From Streptomyces sp. NBC_00654 (GTDB lineage: Bacteria; Actinomycetota; Actinomycetes; Streptomycetales; Streptomycetaceae), in NCBI RefSeq assembly GCF_026341775.1, contig NZ_JAPEOB010000002.1, forward strand, positions 558,001-622,000: 64,000 bases of DNA, read 5' to 3'. The position numbers were made by a program, and so were the translations under genes. Position 1 is the stretch's first letter, and each line of letters opens with the position of its first letter. This document shows, one piece after another, positions 1 to 8,459 of this stretch. Below the pieces are notes generated by a model. That model ran no database searches and was not told the origin of the DNA. It saw only the letters and a list, made by a program, of their open reading frames with translations.

Positions 1-635
1 ATCACCACCAGTTCCTCTTCGCGTTGTCCGGCCCTGATGACCCCCCGGTCCTCCAGCAGCGCGATGCGGCGTTTCATGACCGGTCCGAAGGGCACCGTCC
101 GCCGGGCCACCACCGCGGCCTTCAGGCCTCCCCCGCGCAGCAGGTCCACCGTGGTCTCCACCCCGCACACATCGGAGTGCACGATCAGCAGCATGCCGCC
201 GTCGGCGAGCATCCCGGGAGCGTTGGCGCACAGGGGGTCCAGCAGTGCCCGTCCGTCCCGCGCGGCGTCCCAGGCCCTGGCCGGTCCGCTCCGGGGCAGC
301 TCCTGCCGGGGGGACGGTACGTACGGCGGGTTGGCGAGTATCACGTCGAACTGCCGGTGCGCGGGGAGTGTCAGCGCGTCCCTGCGTTCGACCCGGACGG
401 GGAGCCGGCGCACCCGGGTGTTGAACCGCGTCGTGAGCGCGGCACGGCGCGAGATGTCCACGGCCGTGATGTGCCCCGCACCCACGCCGGCGGCGGCGAT
501 GGCCAGGGCGCCGGTGCCGGTGCACATGTCCAGGACCCGTGCGCCGAAGGGGATTCCCGCATCACGCAGCGTCTGGGCCAGCAACCAGGTATCGGCCTGA
601 GGCCGGTAGACACCAGGAGGTCTCAGTAACCACAC
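1..635 (-). CDS. HemK2/MTQ2-type N5-glutamine methyltransferase, 3' end off the window
   Basis: SAM-dependent methylase of the HemK/PrmC superfamily, which methylates glutamine side chains in proteins such as release factors. Visible are the SAM-binding loop VLDMCTGTGALAIAAAG near residue 35 and the family-defining NPPYVPSP motif near residue 88, which binds the amide. The best start is the GTG at 635 (V-W-L-L-R-P-P-G-V-Y), giving the usual N-terminus ending in GVYRPQADT. No strong ribosome site precedes it. About 211 codons are present and the C-terminus lies beyond base 1. It runs in the same direction as the EgtD-like gene 39 bp upstream, so co-transcription is possible. Confidence 0.82.
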   Translation of the reverse strand, partial: MWLLRPPGVYRPQADTWLLAQTLRDAGIPFGARVLDMCTGTGALAIAAAGVGAGHITAVDISRRAALTTRFNTRVRRLPVRVERRDALTLPAHRQFDVILANPPYVPSPRQELPRSGPARAWDAARDGRALLDPLCANAPGMLADGGMLLIVHSDVCGVETTVDLLRGGGLKAAVVARRTVPFGPVMKRRIALLEDRGVIRAGQREEELVV

Positions 636-674
636 GGCACGATCCGCACATCGAAAGTACTGCCCTTTCCCATG

Positions 675-1685
675 TCAGATCTCATGCGTGCGCTCACGGA
701 GATCGTGCGAGCGGGTGAAAAGGAAGATTCCGTACTGCCATTCCTCGTCGATCCACTCCGCGCGGAGATCGAGACCGCGCGAGGTGACATCGGCTACGAA
801 TTGCTCGCGCCGGAACTTGCGGGAAAGCCCGACGTTGATCGATTCTCCGCGCCTCAGGTTCAGCTCAAGATTCAATGCGCGGAGCGCGACGGAATGGTCT
901 TCCCTCGCGTAGACCCGGGCCTCGACGGCAGAGGCATCGGAGTCGAAGTGGGCCCGCACCTGAAAATTCCGGGAGTCGAAATTACCGTCGAAGCGCCGAT
1001 TGAGGTGATCCAGATGATTGAACCGGAATCGCGTGAACGCCGACCGGCCCTCCGGATCGTTGTACGCGGCTTCGAGTGTCCGGGCCGACTTCAGGAGATC
1101 GACGGATACCAGGAATCCGTCGCCGGGCCGGAGCGTACCGACGATCTCGGACATCAGTCCGTCCAGTTCTGCCGATGTCATATTCCCGAGATTGCTCCCG
1201 AGGAATGACACCACCACCGGCTCGGGCTCACTGTCCCGCAGCCAGGCCAGCCCGGCCTCGTACCGGCCCCACAGCCCCCGCACTCTCACGGAGGGAAGCG
1301 TGGCGGCCAGATCTCGCCCGCTGGCCTCGAGCATCTCGCGGCTGACGTCGATCGGCAGGTAGGAGGTCGGGCGACGAGCGGCACAGGCCGCCAACAACAA
1401 GCGGGTCTTCTTGGCGCTCCCGCTGCCCAGTTCGGCGATCGACCCGCATCCGATCAGGTCGGCCATTTCGTCGGCGTGACGCTTCAGCAGCCCGAACTCG
1501 ACCCGAGTGAGATAGTAATCGGGCAGCTCGGTGATCAACTCGAACAGGTCCGACCCGAGAGCGTCGTACCCGAAATGAGCTGGAATCCGCGGCGGCTCCT
1601 CCCCGAGGCCGGCCAGGAGAGCCGACCGGTCATCCCAAAATGCGGCGCCCTTGTCAACCGCCATGATTTCGACTCGACTCAGCAC
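675..1685 (-). CDS. EgtD-like SAM-dependent amino-acid betaine methyltransferase with altered substrate pocket
   Basis: A 336-residue member of the EgtD family, which trimethylates the alpha-amino group of histidine in ergothioneine synthesis. The GTG start at 1685 sits 8 nt after AGGAGGGG. Retained features are FGYDALGSDLF (Y40), YYLTR (Y58), the SAM loop ELGSGSAKKTR and FLGSNLGN (N168). Against the mycobacterial EgtD sequence as I remember it, the C-terminal third aligns without gaps, but the two residues that set histidine specificity differ: M252 is Ala256 and E282 is Gly286. Ser288 (EgtD S284) is kept. No egtA, B, C or E is nearby. The fold is clear. Whether the substrate is histidine, tryptophan or another amino acid is open. 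Third-position GC looks lower than in neighbouring genes, which may indicate transfer. Confidence 0.85.
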   Translation of the reverse strand: MLSRVEIMAVDKGAAFWDDRSALLAGLGEEPPRIPAHFGYDALGSDLFELITELPDYYLTRVEFGLLKRHADEMADLIGCGSIAELGSGSAKKTRLLLAACAARRPTSYLPIDVSREMLEASGRDLAATLPSVRVRGLWGRYEAGLAWLRDSEPEPVVVSFLGSNLGNMTSAELDGLMSEIVGTLRPGDGFLVSVDLLKSARTLEAAYNDPEGRSAFTRFRFNHLDHLNRRFDGNFDSRNFQVRAHFDSDASAVEARVYAREDHSVALRALNLELNLRRGESINVGLSRKFRREQFVADVTSRGLDLRAEWIDEEWQYGIFLFTRSHDLRERTHEI

Positions 1686-2007
1686 TGCAACGCCCCTCCT
1701 GGCTCCCCGGACCGGCGTGCCCGATCAGCAGCCGTAGTCCCATGCCTGCCGTGCGTGCTCCGATCAAACAGGATGCATAGGCCGTCGACGTTCCGGCCGC
1801 CCCCGTGGATTCTGCCACTGCCCAAGAGAGCGCAAACCGCCGCGTGCGGCGAATTCACCGTCCGGCATCGGAGCAGTACGGAATTCGGCCACGGAACGAG
1901 TTCTTGGTCACCGACGCGCCGCCGATTGCCCGCGGGGAGGAGTCAACGCTCACTCATGTCCTCGCTCACTCATGTCCTCGCACGCGAAGGCACACCGGGG
2001 CCTGCCT
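1686..2007. other. intergenic region upstream of the EgtD-like gene, with a 16-bp direct repeat
   Basis: No convincing gene in about 320 bp. It presumably carries the promoter of the leftward EgtD-like gene. It contains two abutting perfect copies of CTCACTCATGTCCTCG (1949-1964 and 1965-1980). Its base composition is less GC-extreme than the flanks. Confidence 0.5.
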
Positions 2008-2496
2008 TCAGGAGAGGTCCTTACGCATCAGGGTGCACATGGTTTCGTAGCGCCGCACCGACCCGTCCGGGGCCTGCTCGTCCCACGCATCCGGCTGACG
2101 GTCATATGCGGCATAGCCCAGTCGTTCGTACAGCACCCGCGCCCGGGGATTGCTCTCCTCCACGCCGAGCTCGGCGTGCCTCAGTCCCCGGGCCCTGATG
2201 CGTTGCTCCGCGGCACCGACGAGGAAGGTGCCGATCCCGCACGACTGCAGGGCGGGATGCACCGCGAGCTGCCACAGCGTGCCGACGCCCCGCTTGACCA
2301 GGTAGTCGACACCACCCTTCGCCACGGGGATGTCCGTCACGGGGCAGACCGCGAGGTAGTCGACCTCTCCGAGCCGTACGCGGGCCAGCTGCTTCGCGAC
2401 GCCTGCCAAATGGTGTTCGGACCCCGACCACCCGCACGACGCCAGGTCCGCGGGCACCAGATCGCGCGCCGACAGCCGCAACTCCACGCTGAACAT
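2008..2496 (-). CDS. GNAT family N-acetyltransferase
   Basis: A single-domain acetyl-CoA-dependent N-acetyltransferase of about 162 residues. The acetyl-CoA pyrophosphate loop is LQSCGIGTFLVGAAEQRIRA (motif A, Q/RxxGxG), followed by ESNPRARVLYERLGY (motif B), as in the family. The ATG at 2496 was chosen because GGGGAG lies 8 nt upstream; in-frame codons further upstream have no ribosome site and an unlikely Arg/Cys-rich reading. Substrate unknown. It is monocistronic between an intergenic repeat region and the DJ-1 gene. Confidence 0.85.
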   Translation of the reverse strand: MFSVELRLSARDLVPADLASCGWSGSEHHLAGVAKQLARVRLGEVDYLAVCPVTDIPVAKGGVDYLVKRGVGTLWQLAVHPALQSCGIGTFLVGAAEQRIRARGLRHAELGVEESNPRARVLYERLGYAAYDRQPDAWDEQAPDGSVRRYETMCTLMRKDLS

Positions 2497-2671
2497 CCTC
2501 AGGTCTCCCCAGTCGTACGTCGATCGGCTCCGGCAACGGCAGGGCTCCGGGGACACCGAACGGAGGCTGTCCCCGCCCCGGAACCCGTCATCTCCCGGAT
2601 CATGTTCCCCTGCGGCCGGCGGGCACGCGCGAGCAGGTGCCCCTTCCTTCAGGGCAAGCGCGGCCGGCCAC

Positions 2672-3409
2672 TCACTGATCGCTCAGCTGTGCCAGCAGGG
2701 CCGGGTGGCCGGCCAGGGCCTTCTGGAGCAGTTCCCGGGCGAAGGGCGCGTACTGGCCGCTGTCGGCGGCCTTCCAGTCGATCGGGCCGAAGGGCGGCTC
2801 GGGGTCGTACTCGATGAACAACTGGACCATCCGCGCGACCTCGTCGCCGGCGAGGCGGCCGACGAGGTGCAGCGCCATGTCGATGCCCGCCGAGACTCCA
2901 GCGGCGGTGATGACATGGCCGTCCTCGACCCAGCGCCGGGTGACCGGGGTCGCCCCGAACCTCGCCAGGAGGTCCCGGTACATCCAGTGCGTGGTGGCCC
3001 GGCGGCCCTCCAGGAGCCCTGCCGCCGCGAGCAGCAGCGAGCCGGTGCACACGGAGCCGACGACCTGGGAACGCGCCGCGGTCTCCCGCAGGTTCCGGAG
3101 CAGATTCTCGTCGGCCATCGCGGCGAGGGTGGGAACGAGGCCACCGGGCACGATCATCGCGTGCGGATCCGGTATCCCGTCGAAGGTGTGACTGGGCACG
3201 AGGGACAGCGGGGTGTCGCTCGCCATCGGCTCGATCCGCTCACCGACCACGACGGTGCGGTAGCCGGGAACGAGATCGCCCAGCGCCGCGAACACCTGTA
3301 GCGGGCCGACGATGTCCAGCGGAGTGATCCCGGGGTACAGCACGAACGCGATGGTCTTCGTCGGGGCCTCGGTCGGCGCGGGCGAGGCTGTGGGCGTGGT
3401 CTCGGTCAT
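2672..3409 (-). CDS. DJ-1/PfpI family protein (isonitrile hydratase-like)
   Basis: A 245-residue flavodoxin-like protein of the class I glutamine amidotransferase superfamily. The nucleophile elbow is GSVCTGSLLLAAAGLLEGR, with the catalytic-type Cys followed by RATTHW, typical of isonitrile hydratases and of the N-terminal domain of GlxA regulators. A low-complexity Thr/Pro/Ala leader (about 20 residues) precedes KTIAFVLYPGITPLDIVGP. The ATG at 3409 follows CCAGGAGCC. It is divergent from the GlxA-type regulator at 3597, whose N-terminal domain is homologous, so the regulator probably controls it. The actual reaction is unknown. Confidence 0.85.
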   Translation of the reverse strand: MTETTPTASPAPTEAPTKTIAFVLYPGITPLDIVGPLQVFAALGDLVPGYRTVVVGERIEPMASDTPLSLVPSHTFDGIPDPHAMIVPGGLVPTLAAMADENLLRNLRETAARSQVVGSVCTGSLLLAAAGLLEGRRATTHWMYRDLLARFGATPVTRRWVEDGHVITAAGVSAGIDMALHLVGRLAGDEVARMVQLFIEYDPEPPFGPIDWKAADSGQYAPFARELLQKALAGHPALLAQLSDQ

Positions 3410-3596
3410 GACAGGGCTCCTGGACGCAGGCGATCGGGTGGCGGATTCCCGGCGGATTCTCCGGACGGCGTGCTGCCGCCCGGCAAGCCTCGCCCGGCGT
3501 CGACGGCGAGAACGGACGAGTCCGGGCTTCCTGTCCGGATTTCTGGGATACCTGTCCTCCAGACACATTCGCGGGACAGCCTTTAGGGTCGTCGGC

Positions 3597-4616
3597 ATGA
3601 CGAAAGCTGTCCGCCACCATGTGGTGGTCGTGGCCTACGACGACGTGGAACTCGTGGAGGTCGCCTGCGTGACCAGCGCCTTCGACGGGGCGAACCGCCT
3701 CGGCGCGAGCCCGCCCTACGAGGTCCGACTGGTCACCCCGGAGGGCCGCCCGGTGCGCTGTTCCTCCGGGCTGGTCCTGGGCTCGCAGGCGGCTCTGGAA
3801 CGTACCCGCGGCCCGGTCGACACCCTGCTGGTGGTCGGCGGACCGGGCCATGCCGCGGCGGCGCGGAACGCCCGGCTGGTCGAGCATGTACGCCGCCTGG
3901 CGGGTCTCGGCCGTCGGGTCGCGTCGGTGTGCACGGGCGCGAGTGTCCTGGCGGCGACGGGCCTGCTCGACGGCCGGCGCGCCACGACCCACTGGGCGTA
4001 CGCGCACGACCTCGCGGAGCGTCACCCGGCCGTCCACGTCGACGCCGCGCCGCTGTACCTGCGCGACGAGCACGTCTGCACGTCGGCGGGGGTCACCGGG
4101 GCGCTCGATCTCACCCTCGCGTTCGTCGAGGAGGACCACGGCCCGGCCCTCGCCCGGACGCTGGCGCGGATGATGGTGACCTATCTCCAGCGTCCGGGAA
4201 ATCAGGCTCAGATCAGCATGTTCGTCGACGCACCGGCCCCGGAGCACCGGACCGTGCGGCAGGCGGTGGAGCACATCACCGGGCACCTCGACGGCGATCT
4301 CACCACTACGGCCCTCGCCACGCACACGGGAGTCAGCGGGCGCCATCTGGCCCGGCTGTTCCTCGACCACCTCGGGCAGAGTCCCGCCCGGTTCGTACGG
4401 ACCGCACGGGCCGAGGCGGCCGCGCAGCTCCTGGTCTCCACACCGCTCTCCCTGGCCTCGATCGCGAGACGCTGCGGGTTCAGCTCGGCCGAGACGATGA
4501 GGCAGGTGTTCCTGGAGCACTACGGAACCACACCGAGCCAGCACCGCACGGTGCACGGCTCCGCACGGGTCACGCCCGCCACCGGCAGTCCGGTTGCCCG
4601 CCGGGACGGCCGGTAG
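3597..4616 (+). CDS. GlxA-type AraC family regulator (DJ-1 domain plus AraC HTH)
   Basis: A 339-residue regulator with an N-terminal DJ-1/PfpI sensor domain (VVVVAYDDVELVEVACV; elbow SVCTGASVLAATGLLDGR) and a C-terminal double-HTH AraC domain (from about residue 220: LATHTGVSGRHLARLFLDHL and IARRCGFSSAETMRQVF). The ATG at 3597 is taken because the AraC/DJ-1 homology begins there. TTTAGGGT lies just upstream, consistent with a very short or absent leader. It is divergent from the DJ-1 gene across about 190 bp, a usual regulator/target layout. Its last 47 bp overlap the 3' end of the convergent acyltransferase gene. Confidence 0.88.
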   Translation: MTKAVRHHVVVVAYDDVELVEVACVTSAFDGANRLGASPPYEVRLVTPEGRPVRCSSGLVLGSQAALERTRGPVDTLLVVGGPGHAAAARNARLVEHVRRLAGLGRRVASVCTGASVLAATGLLDGRRATTHWAYAHDLAERHPAVHVDAAPLYLRDEHVCTSAGVTGALDLTLAFVEEDHGPALARTLARMMVTYLQRPGNQAQISMFVDAPAPEHRTVRQAVEHITGHLDGDLTTTALATHTGVSGRHLARLFLDHLGQSPARFVRTARAEAAAQLLVSTPLSLASIARRCGFSSAETMRQVFLEHYGTTPSQHRTVHGSARVTPATGSPVARRDGR

Positions 4617-5328
4617 GACGCCCTCCCGTCGCCGGCCGGCCCGCGGCGTGAACCGCGGGCGCGGCCTGCACGGCGAGGGCGGCGGGCTCGCCGAGGCGGG
4701 CGGCCGCCGTACGCCACGCCGTGGTCACCGCGCTCCGGGCCCGCGCCGTGCGCATGGCCCGGTCGCCGCTGAGTTCCAGCGGCGCCCCCACGTGGACATG
4801 CAGGTCGGGCCGGCGCAGCGGTGCCGTGGCCAGTCCGGCGAGCTGCTTGGCCACGCTTCCCGAGGTGACGCGGCGGGCGCCGGCCTGGCCCACGGGTACG
4901 ACGGGGGCTCCGGTGCGTTCGGTGAGCCGGGCCAGGCCGCTGTGGAAGGTGCCCGGGGCCGCCTCCGCCGCGTCCGTGCGGCGGGGCAGGCCGCCTTCGG
5001 CGTAGATGAGGATCAGCCTGCCGTGCGCGAGGGCCTCCGCCGCCGCGTCGATCGCGGCCGCGGCCCGGCGGTCCCGGCGGAACACGGGGATGTGCCCCTC
5101 CCGGGCGAGGACCCGGCCGAGCAGGGGAACGCGCCACAGTCCGGCCGCCGCCATGACGACGGGCTCGACGCCGAGGCGGTACAGGGCGGCGAGCACGATG
5201 GCGGGGTCGGCGAGCGAGGTGTGGTTCGCGACGATGACGCTGCCCGGCGTGAGGCCGGTGCCGGAGTCGGTGGTCACCGACAGACGGCCGACGCCCGGCG
5301 CCAGGATGCCGGCGATTCGACTGAGCAT
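4570..5328 (-). CDS. lysophospholipid acyltransferase (PlsC family)
   Basis: A 252-residue 1-acyl-glycerol-3-phosphate acyltransferase-like protein. It has the catalytic NHTSLAD (NHx4D) motif near residue 35, the substrate-binding block PVFRRD, and YAEGGLPRR as a variant of the EGTR motif. Such enzymes transfer acyl chains to lysophospholipids or ornithine-lipid precursors at the membrane. The C-terminus is a low-complexity Ala/Pro/Arg tail that overlaps the convergent GlxA-type gene. The ATG at 5328 has GGAG 8 nt upstream. The exact acceptor cannot be read from the sequence. Confidence 0.82.
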   Translation of the reverse strand: MLSRIAGILAPGVGRLSVTTDSGTGLTPGSVIVANHTSLADPAIVLAALYRLGVEPVVMAAAGLWRVPLLGRVLAREGHIPVFRRDRRAAAAIDAAAEALAHGRLILIYAEGGLPRRTDAAEAAPGTFHSGLARLTERTGAPVVPVGQAGARRVTSGSVAKQLAGLATAPLRRPDLHVHVGAPLELSGDRAMRTARARSAVTTAWRTAAARLGEPAALAVQAAPAVHAAGRPATGGRPTGRPGGQPDCRWRA

Positions 5329-5403
5329 GTGTGGTCTCCGTTTTCGACGATGGTGTTCCTCATCGTCGGCGGCGGGAGGCCGCTGGGGCGTGAGTCCTCG
5401 TAC

Positions 5404-7227
5404 TCATCTTCCCGGCCGCCGTGGCGAGTTCCCGTTCCCGGCCCGGAGGATGTCGGCCATGGACTCTTCGCGCCATCGGCTCAGGAGTTCGTGGAAGGCG
5501 TACGCGCCGTGAGGGTAGGCGATCGGGCCGTTCGGCCGGCCGCGCCCCTCGCGGTTGTAATAGCCGGGGGTGCACTCGGCGTGGAACCACTCGTGGTCGG
5601 GGGCGTCCTCGGCCAGGACGGCGAGCCAGGCGTCCTCGGCCGCGCGGGACGGTTCGATGAGCGCGCCCTCGGCTTCGGCCGCCGCGACGAGGGCTGCGGC
5701 ATGGACGGCCTGCTCGTCCAGAATGTGCGTGAAGTTGACGCTGCTGGCGTTCTGGAGCGTCCCCATCTGGATCAGGTTCGGGAAGCCGTTGCTGGTGAAG
5801 CCGTGCAGAGTGCGCGGGCCCTGTCGCGCCCAGGTGTGCAGCAACTGGGCGCCGCCGCGGCCGTGGACGGGGAGCTTGCCGGAGTGGATGCCGGAGGTCC
5901 CGACGGAGAACCCGGTGGCGAAGATCAGGCAGTCGAGTTCATACGTGGTGTCGCCGACCACGACGCCGTGTTCGGTGATGCGCTCGATGCCATGGGTGTC
6001 CGCGGTGTCGACCAGGGTGACGTTGCCGCGGTTGAACGCCGGGTAGTACGTGTCGGAGAAGGTGGGGCGCTTGCAGGCGTACCGGTACCAGGGTTTGAGC
6101 TTCTCCGCCGTGTCCGGGTCGGTGACGGACTGTTCGACGCGGGTGCGGAGTTCGTTCATCTTGGCGGCGTCGGCCGCCTCGTAGGCGGCTTCGAAGACCT
6201 TCCGGTCGCCCTGCCGGCGGAAGCTCGGCAGGAGCTTCTCCAGGAGGTGGGCCGACAGGGTCCAGCGGTCCGCCACGAGATCCTGTCCGGCCGTCTCACC
6301 GGAGACGATCCGCAGATAGTTCTCACGGCGTTCTCGCGCCCAGCCGTCGTGGTCGGCGCCGACGTCCCGGGCGGTGGTACGGCGGTTGGCACGCACGTCC
6401 ACGGTGGAGGGGGTGCGCTGGAAGACGTAGACGTGCCGGGCGTCCTCGGCCAGCATGGGTATGACCTGGACGCCGGTGGCCCCGGTGCCGACGATGCCCA
6501 CCCGTTTCCGCGCGAGGCCGGTCATGCCTCCGTCCGGGGTGCCGCCGGTGTAGGCGTAGTCCCACCGTGACGTGTGGAAGGTGTGGCCCCTGAAGTCCTC
6601 GATGCCGGGTATCCCGGGGAGCTTCGGCTCGGAGAGGGTGCCGGTGGCCGTGACGACGTACGTGGCCCGGAACGCGTCGCCGCGGTCGGTGGAGACGATC
6701 CACGTCCCGGACGCCTCGTCCCAGGCGAGTGAGGTGACCGCGGTGGAGAACAGTGCGTCGGAGTAGAGGGTGAACTTCCGTGCGACCCGCATCGCGTGGC
6801 GGCGTATCTCCTCACCGGGAGAGTACTTCCACTCCGGAACGTACCCGGTCTCGTCGAGCATCGGCAGGTACACGTGCGATTCGATGTCGCAGTGGATGCC
6901 CGGGTACCGGTTCCAGTACCAGGTGCCCCCGAAGTCGCCGCCCTTCTCCACGATCCGGACGCGCTCCAAGCCCTGTTGCCGCATCCGCGCCCCGGCGAGA
7001 ATGCCGCCGAATCCCCCACCGACCACCGCGACATCGACGATGTCGTGCAGCGGCTCCCGCCCGACCGGCTCCCCCGCGTACGGATCTGCGGCGTAGTAGC
7101 CGAACTCGGCGTCGGTGTCGCGGTATTGGCGGGCACCGTCGGGCCGTACACGCCGTTCACGTTCGAGGCGGTACCGCTCCCTCAGCGCGGCGGGTCCGTC
7201 GGGGGCCGACGCTTGAGAGGTTGTCAT
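5404..7227 (-). CDS. flavin-dependent monooxygenase, Baeyer-Villiger type
   Basis: A 607-residue class B flavoprotein monooxygenase. Two Rossmann motifs (VVGGGFGGILAG for FAD and VGIVGTGATGVQVIP for NADPH) flank the Baeyer-Villiger fingerprint FRGHTFHTSRWD (FxGxxxHxxxW[P/D]). GGTWYWNRYPGIHCDIES is the conserved cyclohexanone-monooxygenase block. Such enzymes insert oxygen next to a ketone, giving esters or lactones. The ATG at 7227 has GAGG about 10 nt upstream; an in-frame TTG at 7242 is less likely. It is divergent from a lactonase-like lipoprotein, suggesting a ketone to lactone to hydroxyacid route (inference). The acyltransferase gene follows 75 bp downstream. Confidence 0.9.
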   Translation of the reverse strand: MTTSQASAPDGPAALRERYRLERERRVRPDGARQYRDTDAEFGYYAADPYAGEPVGREPLHDIVDVAVVGGGFGGILAGARMRQQGLERVRIVEKGGDFGGTWYWNRYPGIHCDIESHVYLPMLDETGYVPEWKYSPGEEIRRHAMRVARKFTLYSDALFSTAVTSLAWDEASGTWIVSTDRGDAFRATYVVTATGTLSEPKLPGIPGIEDFRGHTFHTSRWDYAYTGGTPDGGMTGLARKRVGIVGTGATGVQVIPMLAEDARHVYVFQRTPSTVDVRANRRTTARDVGADHDGWARERRENYLRIVSGETAGQDLVADRWTLSAHLLEKLLPSFRRQGDRKVFEAAYEAADAAKMNELRTRVEQSVTDPDTAEKLKPWYRYACKRPTFSDTYYPAFNRGNVTLVDTADTHGIERITEHGVVVGDTTYELDCLIFATGFSVGTSGIHSGKLPVHGRGGAQLLHTWARQGPRTLHGFTSNGFPNLIQMGTLQNASSVNFTHILDEQAVHAAALVAAAEAEGALIEPSRAAEDAWLAVLAEDAPDHEWFHAECTPGYYNREGRGRPNGPIAYPHGAYAFHELLSRWREESMADILRAGNGNSPRRPGR

Positions 7228-7295
7228 GTGGGGGGACCTCAATCCTGTCGATCGGGCCGCCCCGGATCGAACGGCCGTCCGCTACGGTAGCAACT

Positions 7296-7315
7296 ACCGG
7301 ACAACGGTGTCCGGT
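7296..7315. promoter_or_regulatory. palindromic operator candidate between the monooxygenase and lipoprotein genes
   Basis: A perfect inverted repeat, ACCGGACA-N4-TGTCCGGT, in the 199-bp divergent promoter region. Length and symmetry fit a TetR-family operator, and the TetR gene at 8460-9050 is the obvious candidate binder. Binding is inferred. Confidence 0.5.
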
Positions 7316-7426
7316 TGACGCACGGGTGCATATGGCGCTCGCCCTGAGCCCGTCCACGCCCCGGGCGGCAGCCGCGGGCCCCGGCCGAAGGCACCCGCAC
7401 ACAGCGGACAGGAAGAGTGATCCCCC

Positions 7427-8446
7427 ATGCCACGACTCTCCATCCGGCCCCTGGCCGTCCTCGCCATGACCGGCACCCTGATCCTCACCGGGTGCGGCAC
7501 GCAGACAGGTGACCCGGGCGGTCGGGCGGCCCCCGTCGGCGCGGACAGGATCATCCGCGCGCACAAGGTCATGCAGCTGACAAAGGTCCACGAAGAGACC
7601 GGGATGACGCTGCTGGAGGGCCCGGCCTTCGGCGAGGACGGCGGCCTCTTCGTCGTGGACGTCACCGCGCCCTCGGGCCGGCCCAAGGTGATACGCGTCG
7701 ATGTCGGGAAGAAGACGTCGCGGGCGGTCCACACCGACGACCGGGGGGCTTACACCTCGGCGCAGTTCAGCCCTTACGACGGACGGCTCTACCTGACCGA
7801 CTACGCCCACGGCGAGGTCGTGAGCCTGGCCCCGGACGGCGGTGATCAGCGGACCTTCTTCTCCGGCGAGGTCGAGGGGGCACAGATGAACCCCGACGAC
7901 ATCGCCTTCGACGAGGAGGGCAACCTGTACGTCAGCGACTCCCGCGGCCTGAGCGAGGGCAAGGAGCACGGGCGTGTGGTGCGGATCGACCGCGACGGCG
8001 AGAAGGCCAGCGTCCTGGCCGAGGATCTGGCCTCGACGAACGGAATCTCCTTCGACGTGGACTACCGAGGGCTCTGGATCAGCGAGCTGACCCAGAACCG
8101 GATCTCCTACCTCCGCCTCGACGGAAAGGGCGGCGTGGCTTCCCGGCACACCGCCATCCGTGTCGACGGCGGAATCGCCCAGACCGACTCGATCGCCGTG
8201 GACGCGGACGCCAACCTCTACCTGGGACTGCACGGCCGGGCCGCGATGGCCGTGTACGACCAGCACGGTGAGCGCATCGCGACGGTGGAGATCCCCTCCC
8301 GCGCCGAAGGCCTCGAATCGGTGACGAACGTGGCGATCACGCCCGGCGGGACCAAGGCCTACATGACCGTCAGCGGGCCCGCCGGAGGGTTCCTGTACTC
8401 CTTCGACGCTCCGGCGGAAGGTATCCGGCAGTCCAACGGCGGCTGA
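7427..8446 (+). CDS. SMP-30/gluconolactonase-like lipoprotein
   Basis: A 339-residue exported lipoprotein. The signal peptide ends in the lipobox LTGC (Cys23). The mature part is a six-bladed beta-propeller of the SMP-30/gluconolactonase/LRE group, with characteristic strands such as GPAFGEDGGLFVVDVTAP, NPDDIAFDEEGNLYVSDSRG (metal-site Asn/Asp) and STNGISFDVDYRGLWISE. Family members hydrolyse lactones with a divalent metal or act as binding propellers. The ATG at 7427 follows a weak AGTGAT site. It is divergent from the Baeyer-Villiger monooxygenase and convergent with the TetR gene 13 bp away. A role in opening lactones made by the monooxygenase is plausible but unproven. Confidence 0.83.
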   Translation: MPRLSIRPLAVLAMTGTLILTGCGTQTGDPGGRAAPVGADRIIRAHKVMQLTKVHEETGMTLLEGPAFGEDGGLFVVDVTAPSGRPKVIRVDVGKKTSRAVHTDDRGAYTSAQFSPYDGRLYLTDYAHGEVVSLAPDGGDQRTFFSGEVEGAQMNPDDIAFDEEGNLYVSDSRGLSEGKEHGRVVRIDRDGEKASVLAEDLASTNGISFDVDYRGLWISELTQNRISYLRLDGKGGVASRHTAIRVDGGIAQTDSIAVDADANLYLGLHGRAAMAVYDQHGERIATVEIPSRAEGLESVTNVAITPGGTKAYMTVSGPAGGFLYSFDAPAEGIRQSNGG

Positions 8447-8459
8447 CGCCGGCCCGCGC

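Noticed and set aside
4594..6570. Long open frame on the + strand opposite the acyltransferase and monooxygenase genes
   Set aside because: It crosses two well-supported minus-strand genes, has no domain, and is Gly/Arg/Val-rich, as expected from the antisense of high-GC coding DNA.
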